A DNA stretch of 64,000 bases from Sceloporus undulatus (GCF_019175285.1 NC_056524.1:172044314-172108313), one strand, 5' to 3'. Shown: positions 25,066 to 37,436, numbered from the stretch's first letter. Program-made: numbers and translations. The notes: generated by a model from the sequence alone, not told the origin.

Positions 25066-26808
25066 CTAATCAGGTTTCTAGGTTTCAAGGTCTTGGAGCT
25101 ATAGCAAACATTAAACTCACAACCTTTCTCTCAGATTATCACAGATTAAAAGTCACCAAACTTGTAAATTAGAGGTGGCAACCATAGGCAGAACACAACT
25201 GGGTTTGCTTGTAAACAGACACAGCAAGGGCAGTTTACTACAAAAAGAAATTTACTCCCACAGCAAGGACCTCCAGGATTCAGTGGTTCATATTTCTTAT
25301 AGCTATGCATTGCTTTTTAAAAAGAAAGAAAGAAATCCTCAGGTTTTAAAGCCACTTTCTTACATTGTGGTGGGATGACATATCATTTCTAATCCTTGAA
25401 GTACATGAGAAAAGACACCATTCTCTGACATTGCTGTGTATCATACATGTATGCAAAGGTTTGATCCTCCTAGCTCTGGGGACCTGATGGCATAAAAATT
25501 GGCGGTGCTTGGTTGAAAAGAGAGCACTACCTGCAGTGAACTGGAAAAATTCAAGGCATGGGTGAAGAATTATTTCTGCCATTCTCCAGGGGAAGACATA
25601 CTCCACAGTGACTTGGAGGAAGGCCGCCAGCAAGCATTTCTATGAAATGTTCCTGCCCCTGCCCTGCCCCAAATAGCATTTGTTCCATATAAATCCTAAC
25701 GTCAGTGGGCTATTTCCCAAGTGGATTCCTCTAAGCAAACGGAGAAGTCAATTTTTCATCTGGGAGACTAGTAATTCAAATATCAATGAATATTGATCTT
25801 CCTTCTTGACCTAGGAAGACATTCTCAGATTACTTACAAAAAGAGGGAAACTATACATTATTTATCCACCTCTTAAAAGGTTCGTTGTCCATTCTCTTCT
25901 TGAAGTTATACACAAAACTCTAAGCTGAAAGAAGATGAAAAGAAAGCTGAACTTTTCTTTTCCCATATTCCTCTTATTTAAAAAGAAATAAGGTATGTAT
26001 AGGATATTTTAAATATATAAGGTGGGAGTCAGAGTAGACCCATTGAAATAAATGGAATTTATAGGTTAGTCATAACTAAACTCTAAAGTTTTGTTTTCCT
26101 CATTCATATTCATCTTTTATTTCTTTTATAAAACCAGAAATGCACACTTTAAAACAATAGTTCCCCAACCTGGACCCCTAGATTCTATTGCACTTCACTT
26201 CTTGGAGACTTGTAATCCAACATCTGAGCATCCAAAATTGCAGGCCACTGCCTTAAAGTAACCACTACCAGATGCATGCAGAACAAGGATCTGATGGGAA
26301 AGGAACTAAAAGTGGACATGTTCCTGGTAATAATTAATTTAAAAGTGACATTTAAAGAGTCAAGTTGTTCACTGGCAGCTGGACAAATAAATAGGGGAAA
26401 TGTCTTGGGAAGAATCTACCTAGTTGCCATCAATCAGTCCCTCTCTGATTCTGGAATCAGAGAGTTAATGAAGACAGATAAACCCATCCACACTGTTGGC
26501 CTCTTGCTGCCAATGAACAGTATTTAATGGTCAAGTGCTGTCACTGGGAGAGGTGATTCATTAGCAAAGGAAGGAAATCTCATGGCACCTCAACTGCTAA
26601 TAAAAGAGATCCAATCAAGTCAGCTAGCCTACATGTAAAGTTGATGACAGAGCAGTGCAGCTTTGCAACTCACCTTCAGCACTAGAAAACAATGGCAGCA
26701 GCAGGTCCTCTTAACAACAGCAGGCGTTTCTGACCCCTACTTGAGAGGGACATGACCAAGATTAATTGCTGCTTTCTTTAAAATTAACTTTTGTGTTGTA
26801 TCTGAAAG
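25066..26808. other. Unique DNA, no gene seen
   Basis: Nothing recognised up to the weak exon candidate at 26809. Confidence 0.55.
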
Positions 26809-26973
26809 GCCGGAAGACCTAAGAGAGACCTGTGTCAAAAAGGCTGCATTGGATGCAAGCCCAGCTGTACTGGAGATGTGTGTGGTTTCGGGCGAAGTGA
26901 TGTGTGTGGAAAATACAATGTGAATCTGACTGAGAAGAGATGGTTGTCAGCCCAAAGTCCTTGGAAGATTGAG
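26809..26973 (+). CDS. Weak candidate: cysteine-rich exon of unknown gene
   Basis: A 55-codon open stretch lies between a possible acceptor (T-rich tract, then GAAAG ending 26808) and a possible donor GTAATT at 26974. Its length is exactly a multiple of three (phase 0-0). The frame reads AGRPKRDLCQKGCIGCKPSC, continues with three further cysteines in two short C-G repeats, then an NLT glycosylation sequon, and ends SPWKIE. Eight cysteines in about 30 residues suggest a secreted disulfide-rich segment, but I do not recognise the family. No partner exon, start codon or promoter was found nearby, and an open run this short can occur by chance. It could also be part of a non-coding transcript. 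Confidence 0.2.
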
Positions 26974-27277
26974 GTAATTCCTTGATGTAGTACACATGGA
27001 CAGTTCTAATAGGCTATAATCCAGCCCAAAGCCTATGCTGAAGAATACATGGGGTGCACCTCTGAACGCAGTGCAGCTAAAATGCGCCATTTTATTATGG
27101 TTCATTGATGCTTAAATTTCCTGTTCAAGTAGATTTTAATTAGGTGGGTGCTCATCTTTCTTGTCAATGTATTTGTAATCTGACATGATTTCTGCACTAT
27201 TTCTGCAGTGCAGATGCAGTAGTACTGTGTTTATGATGCTGTGGGATATCAGAAGGGATCTTAATATATGATGATCT

Positions 27278-27570
27278 GCTATACAGATTGGCATAGAAAT
27301 ACTGCATTTAACTCAATGCTATGAAATTCTGGGATTTGAAGCTTTGTGAGATATTTATCCTGTCAGCGAGCTTTGATGCCACAGCAAACTACAAACTTTG
27401 TTATTGTTTTGCCTTCAAATCATTTCTGACTTACGCCAACCTTAAGGTGAACCTATCGTGGTTTTTTCTTGGCAAGATTTGTTCAGAAGAAGTTTGCCAT
27501 TAATTCCAGAATGGGCCATGGCAGTTAAAGCAGTGTCACACTGCATTATTTTTACAGTGCAGATGCAGCC
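27278..27570. mobile_element. Palindromic MITE disrupted by a truncated SINE
   Basis: Left arm with AACTCAATGCTATGAAATTC, right arm with GGGCCATGGCAGTTAAAGC and TACAGTGCAGATGCAGCC. The centre is replaced by the antisense SINE 27399-27500. Confidence 0.65.
27399..27500 (-). repeat. Truncated Sauria SINE, antisense, inside a MITE
   Basis: Only the 3' third of the SINE is present (tail, then AAGGTGAACCTATCGTGG and TTGGCAAGATTTGTTCAGA). It sits between the two arms of a palindromic MITE (27278-27570), showing a 5'-truncated insertion into that element. Confidence 0.7.
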
Positions 27571-28339
27571 CACATATTTGCCAAATAAATCCATGATGTA
27601 TACTGCAGATATGTACATACCCTTATGGCCACATGGGGCCATTCACAGAAAACCACCAAATGCAGTTCTGGCTCAGGTCCTATTCACTGTGTGTGTTTTA
27701 AATGCCTATTTTCCCTTTATACGTTTACGTATTTGCCACATCAAAAACAGGTCAAATGCCACTGTAGGTAGCTGTGGTACCATACAAAGTAGTAACCTGT
27801 TATACTCAGAGTATTCTCATGTAAAGCTGTTGATTTAAAAAATATTTGAGATGATATATGTGGATGATATATACTGAGAATCTGAGCAAGGAACTGTTTT
27901 GTAGAGAAAGCATCCTGACAGTAGGATAGTGGACTCTTGCTCTGCTGCCTCCTTCCAAAACAAGAAGGTTGTAGAGCTTTGCCAGGATGAGACTTTAGGG
28001 ATCTAGCCAAGAAACAGGGGAAATCAGGAGAAACACTAGGCATAAAATATTTTTTTTCCTAACCAGTTGCTTAGATGATATTTGAAAGGAACCTCAAATA
28101 GAATTGGAAATAGCTCTCCCATGAGTAATCAAGCAATTCATATGGGTTTACTGAAAGCCTTAATGCTTTGCCGAACTGATGACATTTGAAGTGCAGGTTT
28201 TATTTTATTTTTAAATAAAATATATGTGTTTAAGTAATGTAGGTTGATGTATCAATCTCAGCACATCCTCACATTGGCTTACAGGCTTCAAAAAAGAGTC
28301 AGGCTGCTGCCCTACATATGCTTACAAAGGTGAACTATA

Positions 28340-28620
28340 GGCCCGTTACAGACCGCCGAGAAGCGGCGGTCTGCCGCTGCCACAGGTTGTAGTGTCCAGG
28401 AACCGCAGCAGCCAAACAGTGCGCACTCCTTCCTGGGCCCCGGAAGAAGCGCCGCAAGGAGAGAGGATGCTGCGCGTTCGCGATGTCAAAATGGCGGCGC
28501 CCATCTGTATAGGGCGCCGCCATTTTGACGCACTCATTACGTGCGAGGGGCAAGGTGCGTCAGGAAGCGCCGCCCCTCGCGCGTAATCACGGCGCCTCAT
28601 GGGCCCATCTGTAACGCGCC
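28340..28620. mobile_element. GC-rich serial-hairpin element, copy 5 (best preserved)
   Basis: Ends GGCCCGTTACAGACCGCC and (reverse complement) GGCGCGTTACAGATGGGCC are clear inverted repeats, flanked on both sides by ATA. Internal hairpins: CCGCCGAGAAGCGGCGG, a TGTCAAAATGGCGGCGCC pair around 28484-28531, and GCGAGGGGC/GCCCCTCGC at about 28542-28580. CpG is dense. Confidence 0.65.
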
Positions 28621-28664
28621 ATAATTCCCAGAACCTCTGAACCACATTCAGGATGGATCTCTTA

Positions 28665-28892
28665 GGCTGTATCCACACTGCAGAAATAATCCAATACCAT
28701 TTAACTGTCATGGCTCAGTGCTATGGTATTCTGGGAACTGTAGTTCTGTGAAGCATTTAGCCTTCTCTGTCAAAGAGCTCTGGTACCACAAGAAACTGCA
28801 AATCCCAGTGATCTGTAGCATGATTTGTAGCACTGAGCCATGGCAATTAAAGTGGTGTCAAACTGCATTATTTCAGCAGTGTAGATACAGCC
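28665..28892. mobile_element. Palindromic Harbinger-like MITE with TTA target duplication
   Basis: Ends GGCTGTATCCACACTGCAG and (reverse complement) GGCTGTATCTACACTGCTG. TTA is present on both sides (28662-28664 and 28893-28895). A 3 bp TTA/TAA duplication is the PIF/Harbinger hallmark. Confidence 0.82.
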
Positions 28893-29135
28893 TTAGATAT
28901 TTGAATGTGGGAGACAATATTTATCGTTGTTAGGAATATAATTCTTCACCAAGGAAGTGATGAATGGTTTTAATAATTTTCTTCCAAGTGCAAAAAAAGG
29001 TATTTGAAAACCACACAGTTTTTCCAGCCTATCTGCTATTCTGCACAACAATCACAAATGGATGTTTTACATGGAAATAGTAATAATTTTAGAGTATAAA
29101 TTTGTTGATTTGTTATTTATCCAAAAACATTGCTA

Positions 29136-29231
29136 CAGTGGGCCCTTGGTATCCACTGGGGGTTGCTATTTTCAAGCTGTGGATCCTTGAATCCGTGGAT
29201 AAAAATATCCATAGATAAGGAGGGCTGACTG
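29136..29231. mobile_element. TA-flanked Tigger-like short element, 96 bp
   Basis: CAGTGGGCCCTTGGTATCC at the left, AAGGAGGGCTGACTG at the right, TA on both sides. Most of the interior is deleted. Confidence 0.72.
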
Positions 29232-30214
29232 TATACCATTTCTTATGTTCTCGTATCCAAAAACACCTCACATCACCACTAAACAACCACAACAAAAATA
29301 CATATGAGAGAGTTTCAAACCACACATGACTTGCAGAAAAGATGGGTTTTCAATTAAAAAAAATAATAATCCCAAAACAAGCTAGAATTGAGACTTGGGT
29401 ACATTGTAGAGGGGAGATCACTTGGAGAGTGGATACCATGACAGAGAAGGTCTGTCTCCATATCACCTCCCAGCAGAAATCTATAGGCTTGTCAGTGACA
29501 GCAGTGCCTCTGATACCATCACAGGATGCAACTGGACTTGGTTCTCAATAGGTCATCGTGCAAGATTTCAAGAAAGCATTGTCTTAGCACAAGACGTCAA
29601 AATCTCCGATATTTTACTTTTTAAAAAAGTGAAATAGCAGTGCAAAGAATAAGGCAGACAAATTTAATCAGACCAAGGGAGCTGAGGATGGAATTGAATT
29701 GCCAGATCTCAGGGCCTGGCCCCGAGTCTCCAGGTTTTGGGGATCATTTGAACACATTCTCCAGTTTTGTTGGCTCATCTCCCAGCAAGAGGAAAGGGCT
29801 GTGTGCAAATGTCCACCTCGTTTAGAACAGTAGGTTGCTGAAATTTAGGAGGCTTAATTGTTTTTGCAACTTGCAAAAATGATCCAAATATTCCATATCC
29901 TAGTCCTTGAATCAGTGAGAAATGCTTTCATTTTACCTGGATCTGGAAACATCCCCTTTACCTAAGATTTCTATCTTAATTTCCAAAATGGAAAATATGT
30001 TCTCTCTGTATGTGGATGATAAGCTGTAAACAACTGTGATTGGTATTTAGCAAATAACATTTAATCACATCATCTAGGTCTCAAGTTTTGGCTTAGAAGT
30101 GCCAAGGACAAGACTAAACTGGCCAAGGCCAAGGCCAAGACTAAACTGGCAATCCTAGGAGCCCCATCCCAGGTTCCTTTCCTACAATTAAAGTTGCCCT
30201 GAAGCTTCTATTTA

Positions 30215-30424
30215 TAGTCGGCCCTCCATATCCCCAGGTTGTGCAACCATCCATTCAAACATCCACAACTTGGGGAAAAATTAATTCCAAAACGCAAGCC
30301 TTGATTTTGCCAGTTTAGATAAGGGACACAATTTTACTACACTATTAGAACTTGAGCATCCACAGGTTTTAGTATCTACAGGGGGCCCTGGAACCAAACC
30401 CCAGCAGATACCGAAGCCCCAATA
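30215..30424. mobile_element. Tigger-like short element
   Basis: Starts TAGTCGGCCCTCCATATCC after TA, and near its end has CAGATACCGAAGCCCC. The right end is eroded. Confidence 0.65.
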
Positions 30425-30616
30425 TAAGTTTCTTAGGACAACAGAGCCAGTATTTATATGTGTACCTATCTTAACTTTTCTCAGGGGGGGGGGGGATAAC
30501 TTTAAGGAAGCCATTTTCTTCTAGAATTGTGCATGGGAAGGAAGAGGTAATCTCCTTCCCAGCATTATGGGCCAAATTTGATTTGGGAGCAAACTCTCTG
30601 AATTTTTTGGTGGGTT

Positions 30617-30755
30617 TCTGGCTGGCATCTCTGAAGATGCCAGCCAAAGATGCTGGCAAAATGTCAGGAAGAAACTCTTCTAGAACATGGCCACATAGCC
30701 CGAAAAACCCACAAAAAACTATGAATGCTGGCCATGAAAACCTTCAACTTCACAA
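30617..30755 (+). repeat. End fragment of the same interspersed element
   Basis: CATGGCCACATAGCCCGAAA and ATGCTGGCCATGAAAACC match 43104-43206. A TGGCATCTCTGAAGATGCCA hairpin precedes it. Confidence 0.6.
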
Positions 30756-32999
30756 ACTCTCTGAAGTTGGTGAATTATTAAATTATTAATTAAATTTTTT
30801 CCTTTTCTTTTCACCATGAAGAATCCTGATTATGGCTCTCCACTAGCAGCTGATTGTTCTGACAACAGTGAGGAAGGGTTTAGTCTGAATTCCAAAAGAG
30901 TTATAGAAGATGCTGAACCTGTTTGGGTTGTAGGGTTCACATTTGGGGTACCTCTTATGAAGCATGGACTAAAAGCTGATGTGGAGTCACCACCAGTCAA
31001 CCGGCAGAAGACATGCTTTGCATGGGCTCTCCATGGTCATCATTTCTCAAGGATCAGTAAATCAGGAATGGAGAACATGGGGCCGATACTGGTGGACTTC
31101 AACTCTCATGATCTCTCACCTTTGACTATTTTGGATCCCCATCCTTGCAGAATAGTGATTATTCTTCCAACCTCTTTCTTGGCCGAAGGACCAGAGAATC
31201 TGGCTACAATGAGAGGAGTACAAATAGCCAGTTAAAATTTTAGGTACAATATTCTTTCATAGAGCCAGACATCTCATACCATCTCCACTACAGGAGTTAC
31301 ATGATGAAACATCCAGAAAATTATGTTGCCTGGCTATTCACAGCAGGCCAGTAGAGCCTTTGAGACACTGACTGCTGAGCAAATTAGAGCATCACACAGC
31401 CTATTCTTACCTACTGGGCAGAGAATCAAGGGTTCGTAAGGCCTCTCACTCACACACTCTGCTGAGCTTTCTTTGCCAAGTGTAATTTCTGCCAATCATC
31501 AAATATGTTTTATCTAGAAAACCTTGGGCATGAGGTTACCTGCCATGTCCCCATGTTTTTCTTCATTTGTTTAATAATGGTTGGGACAGAGTCTTTTGAA
31601 ACAAGTAGTTTTTTCATTAGTAGAGCCAGATAGCCCTAGCATGAAACCAAGTCACTGCTTCAGGAGGAGAAGCTGGGATGGGGTGATGTTCTTCTTGAAC
31701 CCATACAGCCATTCCCCTCTCTTGCAATGTAGTGTGTCTCACATACCCTGTCTGTCAGGATTGCCCCTAAATGTTCCCTCTGCCCTGTTAAGAGTTAGCT
31801 TTGCTTTTACTGTGCTTAAGCCATAACAGTAAAATGTGCTAGAAGAGGTCTGCTATTTGGGAAAGGAGGATAGAGATACCACCAGTTATCATGAGAATCA
31901 AGGTCTCATGACATGGGAATGAAATGTAGATGCCTGGGAAAGGGTAGTGCTTGCAAGAGGTTTTAACAAAGAAACCAATGCTTGTAATTCAGTTCTGGCG
32001 AAATATGTACTTCCGTTCTGATCTCCTCAATAAACTCTCTGGTTCATCCATGAAGCCTGGTTATTCAGTTAGATAGAGGCAGGACATTACACTGTCACCT
32101 ATCCTTTAAACTTGGCTTAGTGCAATTTAGTGTGATGAGAAACATGAATGTGGTTAAATGACAGCTCCCATTAGCCCTTGTCAGCAGAGCCAACAGTGAA
32201 GAATGCTGGGAGTTGCAGTCATCAACACTGAAGGCCACTTCAGCTTGCTTCATCCCGCAGCTGATGTATGGCTCAGCTTCTCTACATCCTGAGCTTTACT
32301 TTGGGCCAGTCCTGCTCACTGGAAATATTCTAGAATTTCCAAAAGTCAATTTGACATGGCCTATGAATAACAATCACTGCTTCTGCATCCTGGTTTGATT
32401 CTGAGCTTTAGATGCCTAGCAGAGTTAATAACACCTACTGACAATATTATCTCATAGCTTTATTTTTTGAAGCTCTCTCTTTGACTACATACAGATCCAC
32501 TGTAAATGATATGTGGAAGTGAAACTTATAAAATACTAATCAAAGAGAGGTATTAGGACTCTTTCTGTTGCTGAAGTTTATTGCCATTACAACTACTGAT
32601 GCACGTGTTTAATATCATCTCACCTACCCACCACCATTCCCGAAGGGTACAATGTTAATACAATGCCAGAAGACTGTACCTGTGAAAGGGGATGGTCACT
32701 AGACAATAACTTTTCCAAGTCTAATTTCATTTTAGATTGCTACCTGACAATAACATTCACTGTCAATATTATGCCATAGCTTTTCTTTGCGAATCTCTCT
32801 GATGACGTACAAACTCATTATAACTATTTCTCCAATAGCTATTCCATGACCCCTAGTGGGGAAAGGGACACTTGCAGCATTGGATATAAAGGATCTGCCT
32901 AATTTGAGAACGGTCAAGCCAGTGTGGCCCATCCACTATGTGTCAATGGCTAATAGGTTCTCCTATATAATTCCATGCAGAACACCATTCCAGGCATAT
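30756..32999. other. Unique DNA, no gene seen
   Basis: An open frame of 139 codons at 30816-31235 shows no family resemblance and no exon structure. Fragments of the common type of repeat ending in GGGAGTTGCAGTC-like text occur near 31070-31130 and 32160-32225. Confidence 0.55.
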
Positions 33000-33326
33000 A
33001 ATTCTCTCTTTACAGTTGTATGTATTTCAATGTATTTTTTGTTGTTATCCATCCTCCTTAATCTTCTTTTGATTTGTTGGCTGCAGTCCCTGTTCCTATC
33101 AAAGTCTGATCCCAGGTATGACAACTCTTTTACTAGTTCTGTTTCTTCATTGTCTAGGTTGAATTTGTCTAGATTCTCCATGGTCATTATTTTTGTTTTG
33201 CTTATGTTTAACAGTAAGCCTGCTTTTGCACTTTCTTCCTTTATCTTCCTTAGTAGTTGTTCCAGGTCTGGGAAGTTTTCTGCAGTATTATTATGCATAT
33301 CTTTGGTCAGTATGATGTGTATCTTT

Positions 33327-33532
33327 GGTCCAAAACACACTGCAGAGATAATCCAGTTTGAGACCGCTCAATGTTAGGGGATTCTGGGAACTGTTGTTTT
33401 GTGAGACATTTAGCCTACTCTGTCAGAGAGCTCTGGTGCCATAATAAACTACAATTCCCAGGATTCCCTAGCATTGAGCCAGGCCAGTTAAAGCAGTGTC
33501 AAACTGGATTATTTCTGCGTGTATTTTAGACC
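33327..33532. mobile_element. Palindromic MITE inserted in BovB
   Basis: GGTCCAAAACACACTGCAG at the left mirrors TGTATTTTAGACC at the right; inner arms carry AATCCAGTTTGAGACC. BovB sequence lies on both sides. Confidence 0.78.
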
Positions 33533-34058
33533 CACAATTGTTGATATTCCTTCCTCCTGTTTTCATTCCTCCCTCTTCTGTGTCTAAGCCTGCTTTTCTT
33601 GCAATATGTTCTGCATATAGGTTGAAGACGTGGGGTGATAAGGTCCAGACTTGTTTGACTCCTTTGCCAATTGGGAACCATTCTGTTTCTCCATGCTCTG
33701 TTCTGACAGTAGCCTCTTGTCCTGAGTACATATTCCTCATCAGGACTATCAGATGTGTTGGCACTCCCATGTCTTTAAGGGTGTCCATAGCCTTTCATAA
33801 TCTATGCAGGCAAAGGCTTTGCTATAGTCTATAAAGCACCTGCTGGTTTTCTTTTGGAATTCCTTGGTGCACTCCATTAGCCATTGTGTGTTTGCAGTGT
33901 GGTCCCTAGTGCCTCTTCCTTTCCTGAACCCTGCTTGGACCTCTAGGATTCTATGTTGCAGAATTTTGTGCATAATTTTGCTTGCATGGCAGATGAGCAA
34001 TATGGTCCCTATGGTTGCTGCAGTCTTTTGTGTCTCTTTTTTTGTGAATGGGGATGTT

Positions 34059-34281
34059 CAGTGTGCCCACGTCATATGCAAGTGCGCCATATGTGGTTCC
34101 AACATATGCTGGAAGCCGCACCGGAAAGACTTCTCTCGGGTCTCAGAAGAAGCAATGGGGTGTGCCAGGTGCGCACTGCAAGAACGAACCCCGTTGTTTC
34201 CGATGGAGCTTGAGTTTACGTGGTTTTCCCTTACACAATGGGGCCTGGAATGGATCCTTCACATAAGGGAAGGGCCAACTG
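34059..34281. mobile_element. TcMar-like short element in BovB
   Basis: CAGTGTGCCCACGTCATATG at the left and AAGGGAAGGGCCAACTG at the right, then TA. It interrupts the BovB copy. Confidence 0.65.
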
Positions 34282-34351
34282 TATATCGATAATTTTCTTA
34301 TTTGTTGGTCATTGTTTTGTTTCCAAATCTGTTGACATATGTTGGTTAGTA

Positions 34352-34609
34352 TAGTGGGTCCTCGCCTTACGTGGGGATCTGTTCCGGATCCGTCTGCATA
34401 AGGTGATTTCCGCCTATGCTCAAGCCCCATTGGAAACAATGGGGCTCGTGCACGGCGGCACGGCGACACGGCGGCACGGCGGCGCGCAGGGCGCAACGGG
34501 CGCGCGCACCCATTCAATTGAATGGGATGCGCCGCCCCTTCCGCCCCGCGGCTTGAGCGCGTATGCTCAAGCCGCGTAAAGCACGCCCGCGTATGACGCA
34601 GGCACGCTG
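34352..34609. mobile_element. TcMar-like short element in BovB, GC-rich centre
   Basis: TAGTGGGTCCTCGCCTTACG at the left, GCACGCTG at the right, TA on both sides. The centre holds a run of CGGCACGGCG repeats (34453-34490) and inverted pairs such as GCTCAAGCC. Confidence 0.65.
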
Positions 34610-34846
34610 TAGTAGTGTTGACTCTGTCAATGTGGATTGCAACCGTTCATTTGGAATATATAATCTGTTTCATGTGATTTCTTTTTTACCATTTCTCTTA
34701 CTGTAGCTTCCACCTCATTTTTTAGAATGTGGGGTTCATCTTCATATAGTTCTTCATTCCATGTGTCCTTCATTTAGCATCCATTTCATATAACTCTTCT
34801 GTGTATTGCATCCAATGTCTTTTTATTCCTTCCTGATCTTCAATTA

Positions 34847-35065
34847 CAGTGTGCCCGTATTATACGCAGCTTTGAGAGGGATGCAAGGGGCGGCGCGTCC
34901 CATTCACATGAATGGGGCACGCTCCCGTGGCGTGCGCCCTGTGTGCCACTACCGCGCTGTCGCAGGAATGAGCCCCATTCATTTGAATGGGGCTTGAGCA
35001 TCCACGTATTTTCTCTTACGTGGAGGGTCCAGAACGGATCCCCCACATAAGAGAAGGGCGGATTG
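34847..35065. mobile_element. TcMar-like short element in BovB with TA duplication
   Basis: CAGTGTGCCCGTATTATACG at the left, AAGAGAAGGGCGGATTG at the right, TA on both sides (34845-34846 and 35066-35067). Includes CATTCACATGAATGGGG palindromes. Confidence 0.7.
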
Positions 35066-35332
35066 TATGTTATTTTTATTGTTATGGAGCTTCTGGGCCC
35101 TTGTTTTGAACTTGCTTTTGATTTTCCAGATTTTGTGAAATAGGTCTCTCACTCTTCCCTTTTTGTTGTTTTCTTCTGTTTCTCTGCATTGGCTGTTGTA
35201 GTAGTTTTCTTTATCTTTTCACACTAGCCGTTGTACTGATACAGTCATGATTCTTAGTTTGTTCCGATCTCCCTTTTGTTTTGCTGCTTTTCTTTCCTTT
35301 ATTGCTTGTAGCATTCCAATGTATATAGCCCC

Positions 35333-35562
35333 ATTTGTTGTTGTTGTGTGCCTTCAAGTCATTTCCTATTTATGATGTTCCTAAGGCGAACCTATCATGG
35401 GGTTTTGTGGGCAAGATTTGTTCGGAGGAAGTTTGCCAGTGACTTTCTTTGAGGCTGAGAGCATGTGACTTGCCCATGGTCACCCAGCAGGTTTCAAGGC
35501 AGAGCAGAGAATCGAACCCTGCTTTCCAGATTCTTGGTCAAACACTTAAACCACTACACCGT
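35333..35562 (-). repeat. Sauria SINE, antisense, abutting BovB
   Basis: Full set of modules from TGTGTGCCTTCAAGTCATTT to the head AAACCACTACACC. It lies at the right edge of the BovB copy ending near 35330. SINE and LINE share the same 3' tail family. Confidence 0.82.
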
Positions 35563-36524
35563 ATATATAATTTGATGTATTCCCAAGATATAACACCATT
35601 CTATGTGTATACTGTAATTCTATGTATATAATTCTGGCATTTGAGTGCCATGTTTATAATTCCATGCGTATGATTGTATGTTTTCCAATGTACAGTTATA
35701 CCTCAGTTAACAAAGTAGATGTGTTTCAGGGCATTCTGTCTTTCACAGAAAAGTTGGTATCTGCGGAAGAAATAACATGGAAAGAATAACATTGGTTCCT
35801 AGAGCACAAAAAATGAATAGCAGTTCAACATGTTTCAGCAAGCTGGTTATTCAAAACTAACAATGTGCACAAGTGAAATAGAAGAACCAGGTCAGGTAAG
35901 CCTAGCATAAGTAACCAAAATCATTTTGAAAATTCAAGAGACCATCTGAAAACTTCTTCCAAATTGTATCCAGGGATGACTTTTCTTTCACCAGCCACCT
36001 CTATTCTTATGATTTCCATTGTGGAAGTCTACAGATCCATGATTCTTTAATATGCCGTGGGGAGCGGGTGACACAGGTCTGACCACTTTCTCCATTTTTC
36101 TCTGTTTTGCTGTTTACACATGCTCAATAAGAGATTCTGGAGCCAACTTCTATTTCCTTGCTTATTGTAGGCAAGCACACCTAGCTGCAGTAAAATTGGC
36201 TGGTGCATAAACTCATTCTTTCCCAGCTCAAGCTTTATTACATTATTTATTCTACACAGGTAGCTGCCACCAAATACTAACAGTCTGTGTTTCTCTAGCT
36301 CTCCTTCATCATCCTTCCAATGCTGATGCTGCTAAAAACCTTTCAATAAACAGAGGATGGGGAAGAAAGGGGTCTGGATGGACATAAAGACTTCATAAAA
36401 AGGATCTTCTTTGTTAGAGGCATTGTTAATTGAAATAGGCCTGTATATAACCCCATTCCATGCAGATAATTGGAATATTTTAATTTTATGATGGGTGTTT
36501 TTAATGTGTCCTATGTTTATATGT

Positions 36525-36620
36525 TTTAACTTAAGGTATTTAAACAGTTTTATGTCTTAATCTATGTTGTACCCCACACAATATGGAGATGCGGGTAATA
36601 AATTTATTATTATTATTTCT
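36525..36620 (+). mobile_element. L2/CR1-like LINE 3' tail
   Basis: Ends ATGGAGATGCGGGTAATAAA followed by ATT repeats, the usual 3' terminus. Confidence 0.65.
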
Positions 36621-36689
36621 GTCTATAATGCCATTCCATTTGTATAATTCTATGTGTCACTGCTGTTACTGTTATATTACTCCATGTTC

Positions 36690-36840
36690 ATGCTGATTTA
36701 TAGTGGCCCTGTCATAGAATAGGGAGGTTTGCCAGTGCCTTCCTCTGAGGCTGAGAGAGTGCAACTTCCCCAAGGTGCATTTCCATGTCTGCATGAGGAT
36801 TCAAATCCTGGTCTGAAACAACTACACCATACTGGCTTCC
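36690..36840 (-). repeat. Partial Sauria SINE, antisense
   Basis: Middle and head modules (GAGGTTTGCCAGTGCCTTCC, CTGAGGCTGAGAGAGTG, ACTACACCATACTGGCT). The tail is degraded or missing. Confidence 0.65.
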
Positions 36841-36994
36841 TCATTTCTATTTCTATAATTCTAATATTCCAGTGTAAAACACCATTCCATGTTTGAAGCC
36901 TCCCAGACAGTGGTGTTCCCACCTCTACTTATGGATAGACTCCCTTTCTACTCAGAAGTAGATTGCTGCCCCCACTCATGAGTAGACCACCACC

Positions 36995-37078
36995 CATATG
37001 CGCTAGACCAGTATCACTCTTCTTTTGGAGTGTCACCTGGTGCGGACTGCACCACCACACCCTTAGTGACACCACTGC
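36995..37078. mobile_element. Remnant of the same hAT-like family (end fragment)
   Basis: GGAGTGTCACCTGGTGCGGA and CTTAGTGACACCACTGC match the right part of the 16805-17456 element. A further remnant lies at 45409-45482. Confidence 0.5.
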
Positions 37079-37405
37079 TTACCAACCAGCAAAACCAGGA
37101 GTCCTAGGAAAGCAACAGAATGCACACACTAGTGAGTTGCATTTACCTTAGCAGGCTGATGCTACAAATCTTGCAGGCCTTTGATGGATGATCTCATTTG
37201 TTCAGGATCTGACAGCTACTTTATACATCACAACCTAACAGGTACATGTAGAATGTGCTGATGTAAATGTATAATATATGACTACAGCACCACACATTTT
37301 GGAAAACGAGGAACAGGGATCAGTTGGAGAGCCTGAATCTGACCACAATTTGTTAAGGAGAACTAGCTCAAGAAATATTGATTCATATATTGTGGTAGGA
37401 ATCAT

Positions 37406-37436
<31 letters not shown>

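Larger units (their letters stand above)
33000..35330 (-). mobile_element. BovB (RTE) LINE, antisense, 5'-to-3' partial, with four insertions
   Basis: On the minus strand the frames read RTE reverse transcriptase text: SRCFIDYSKAFACIDYERLW, LKDMGVPTHLIVLMRNMYSG and GRNINN, then LEQLLRKIKEESAKAGLLLN and SYLGSDF further on. These are typical of BovB. The active-site YADD segment was lost at or near the MITE insertion. Inserted elements occupy 33327-33532, 34059-34281, 34352-34609 and 34847-35065. Stops are frequent, so it is an old dead copy. BovB is the likely driver of the Sauria SINEs. Confidence 0.85.

Noticed and set aside
30816-31235. 139-codon open frame
   Set aside because: No recognisable family, no splice or promoter context, and length is within chance for this much DNA.
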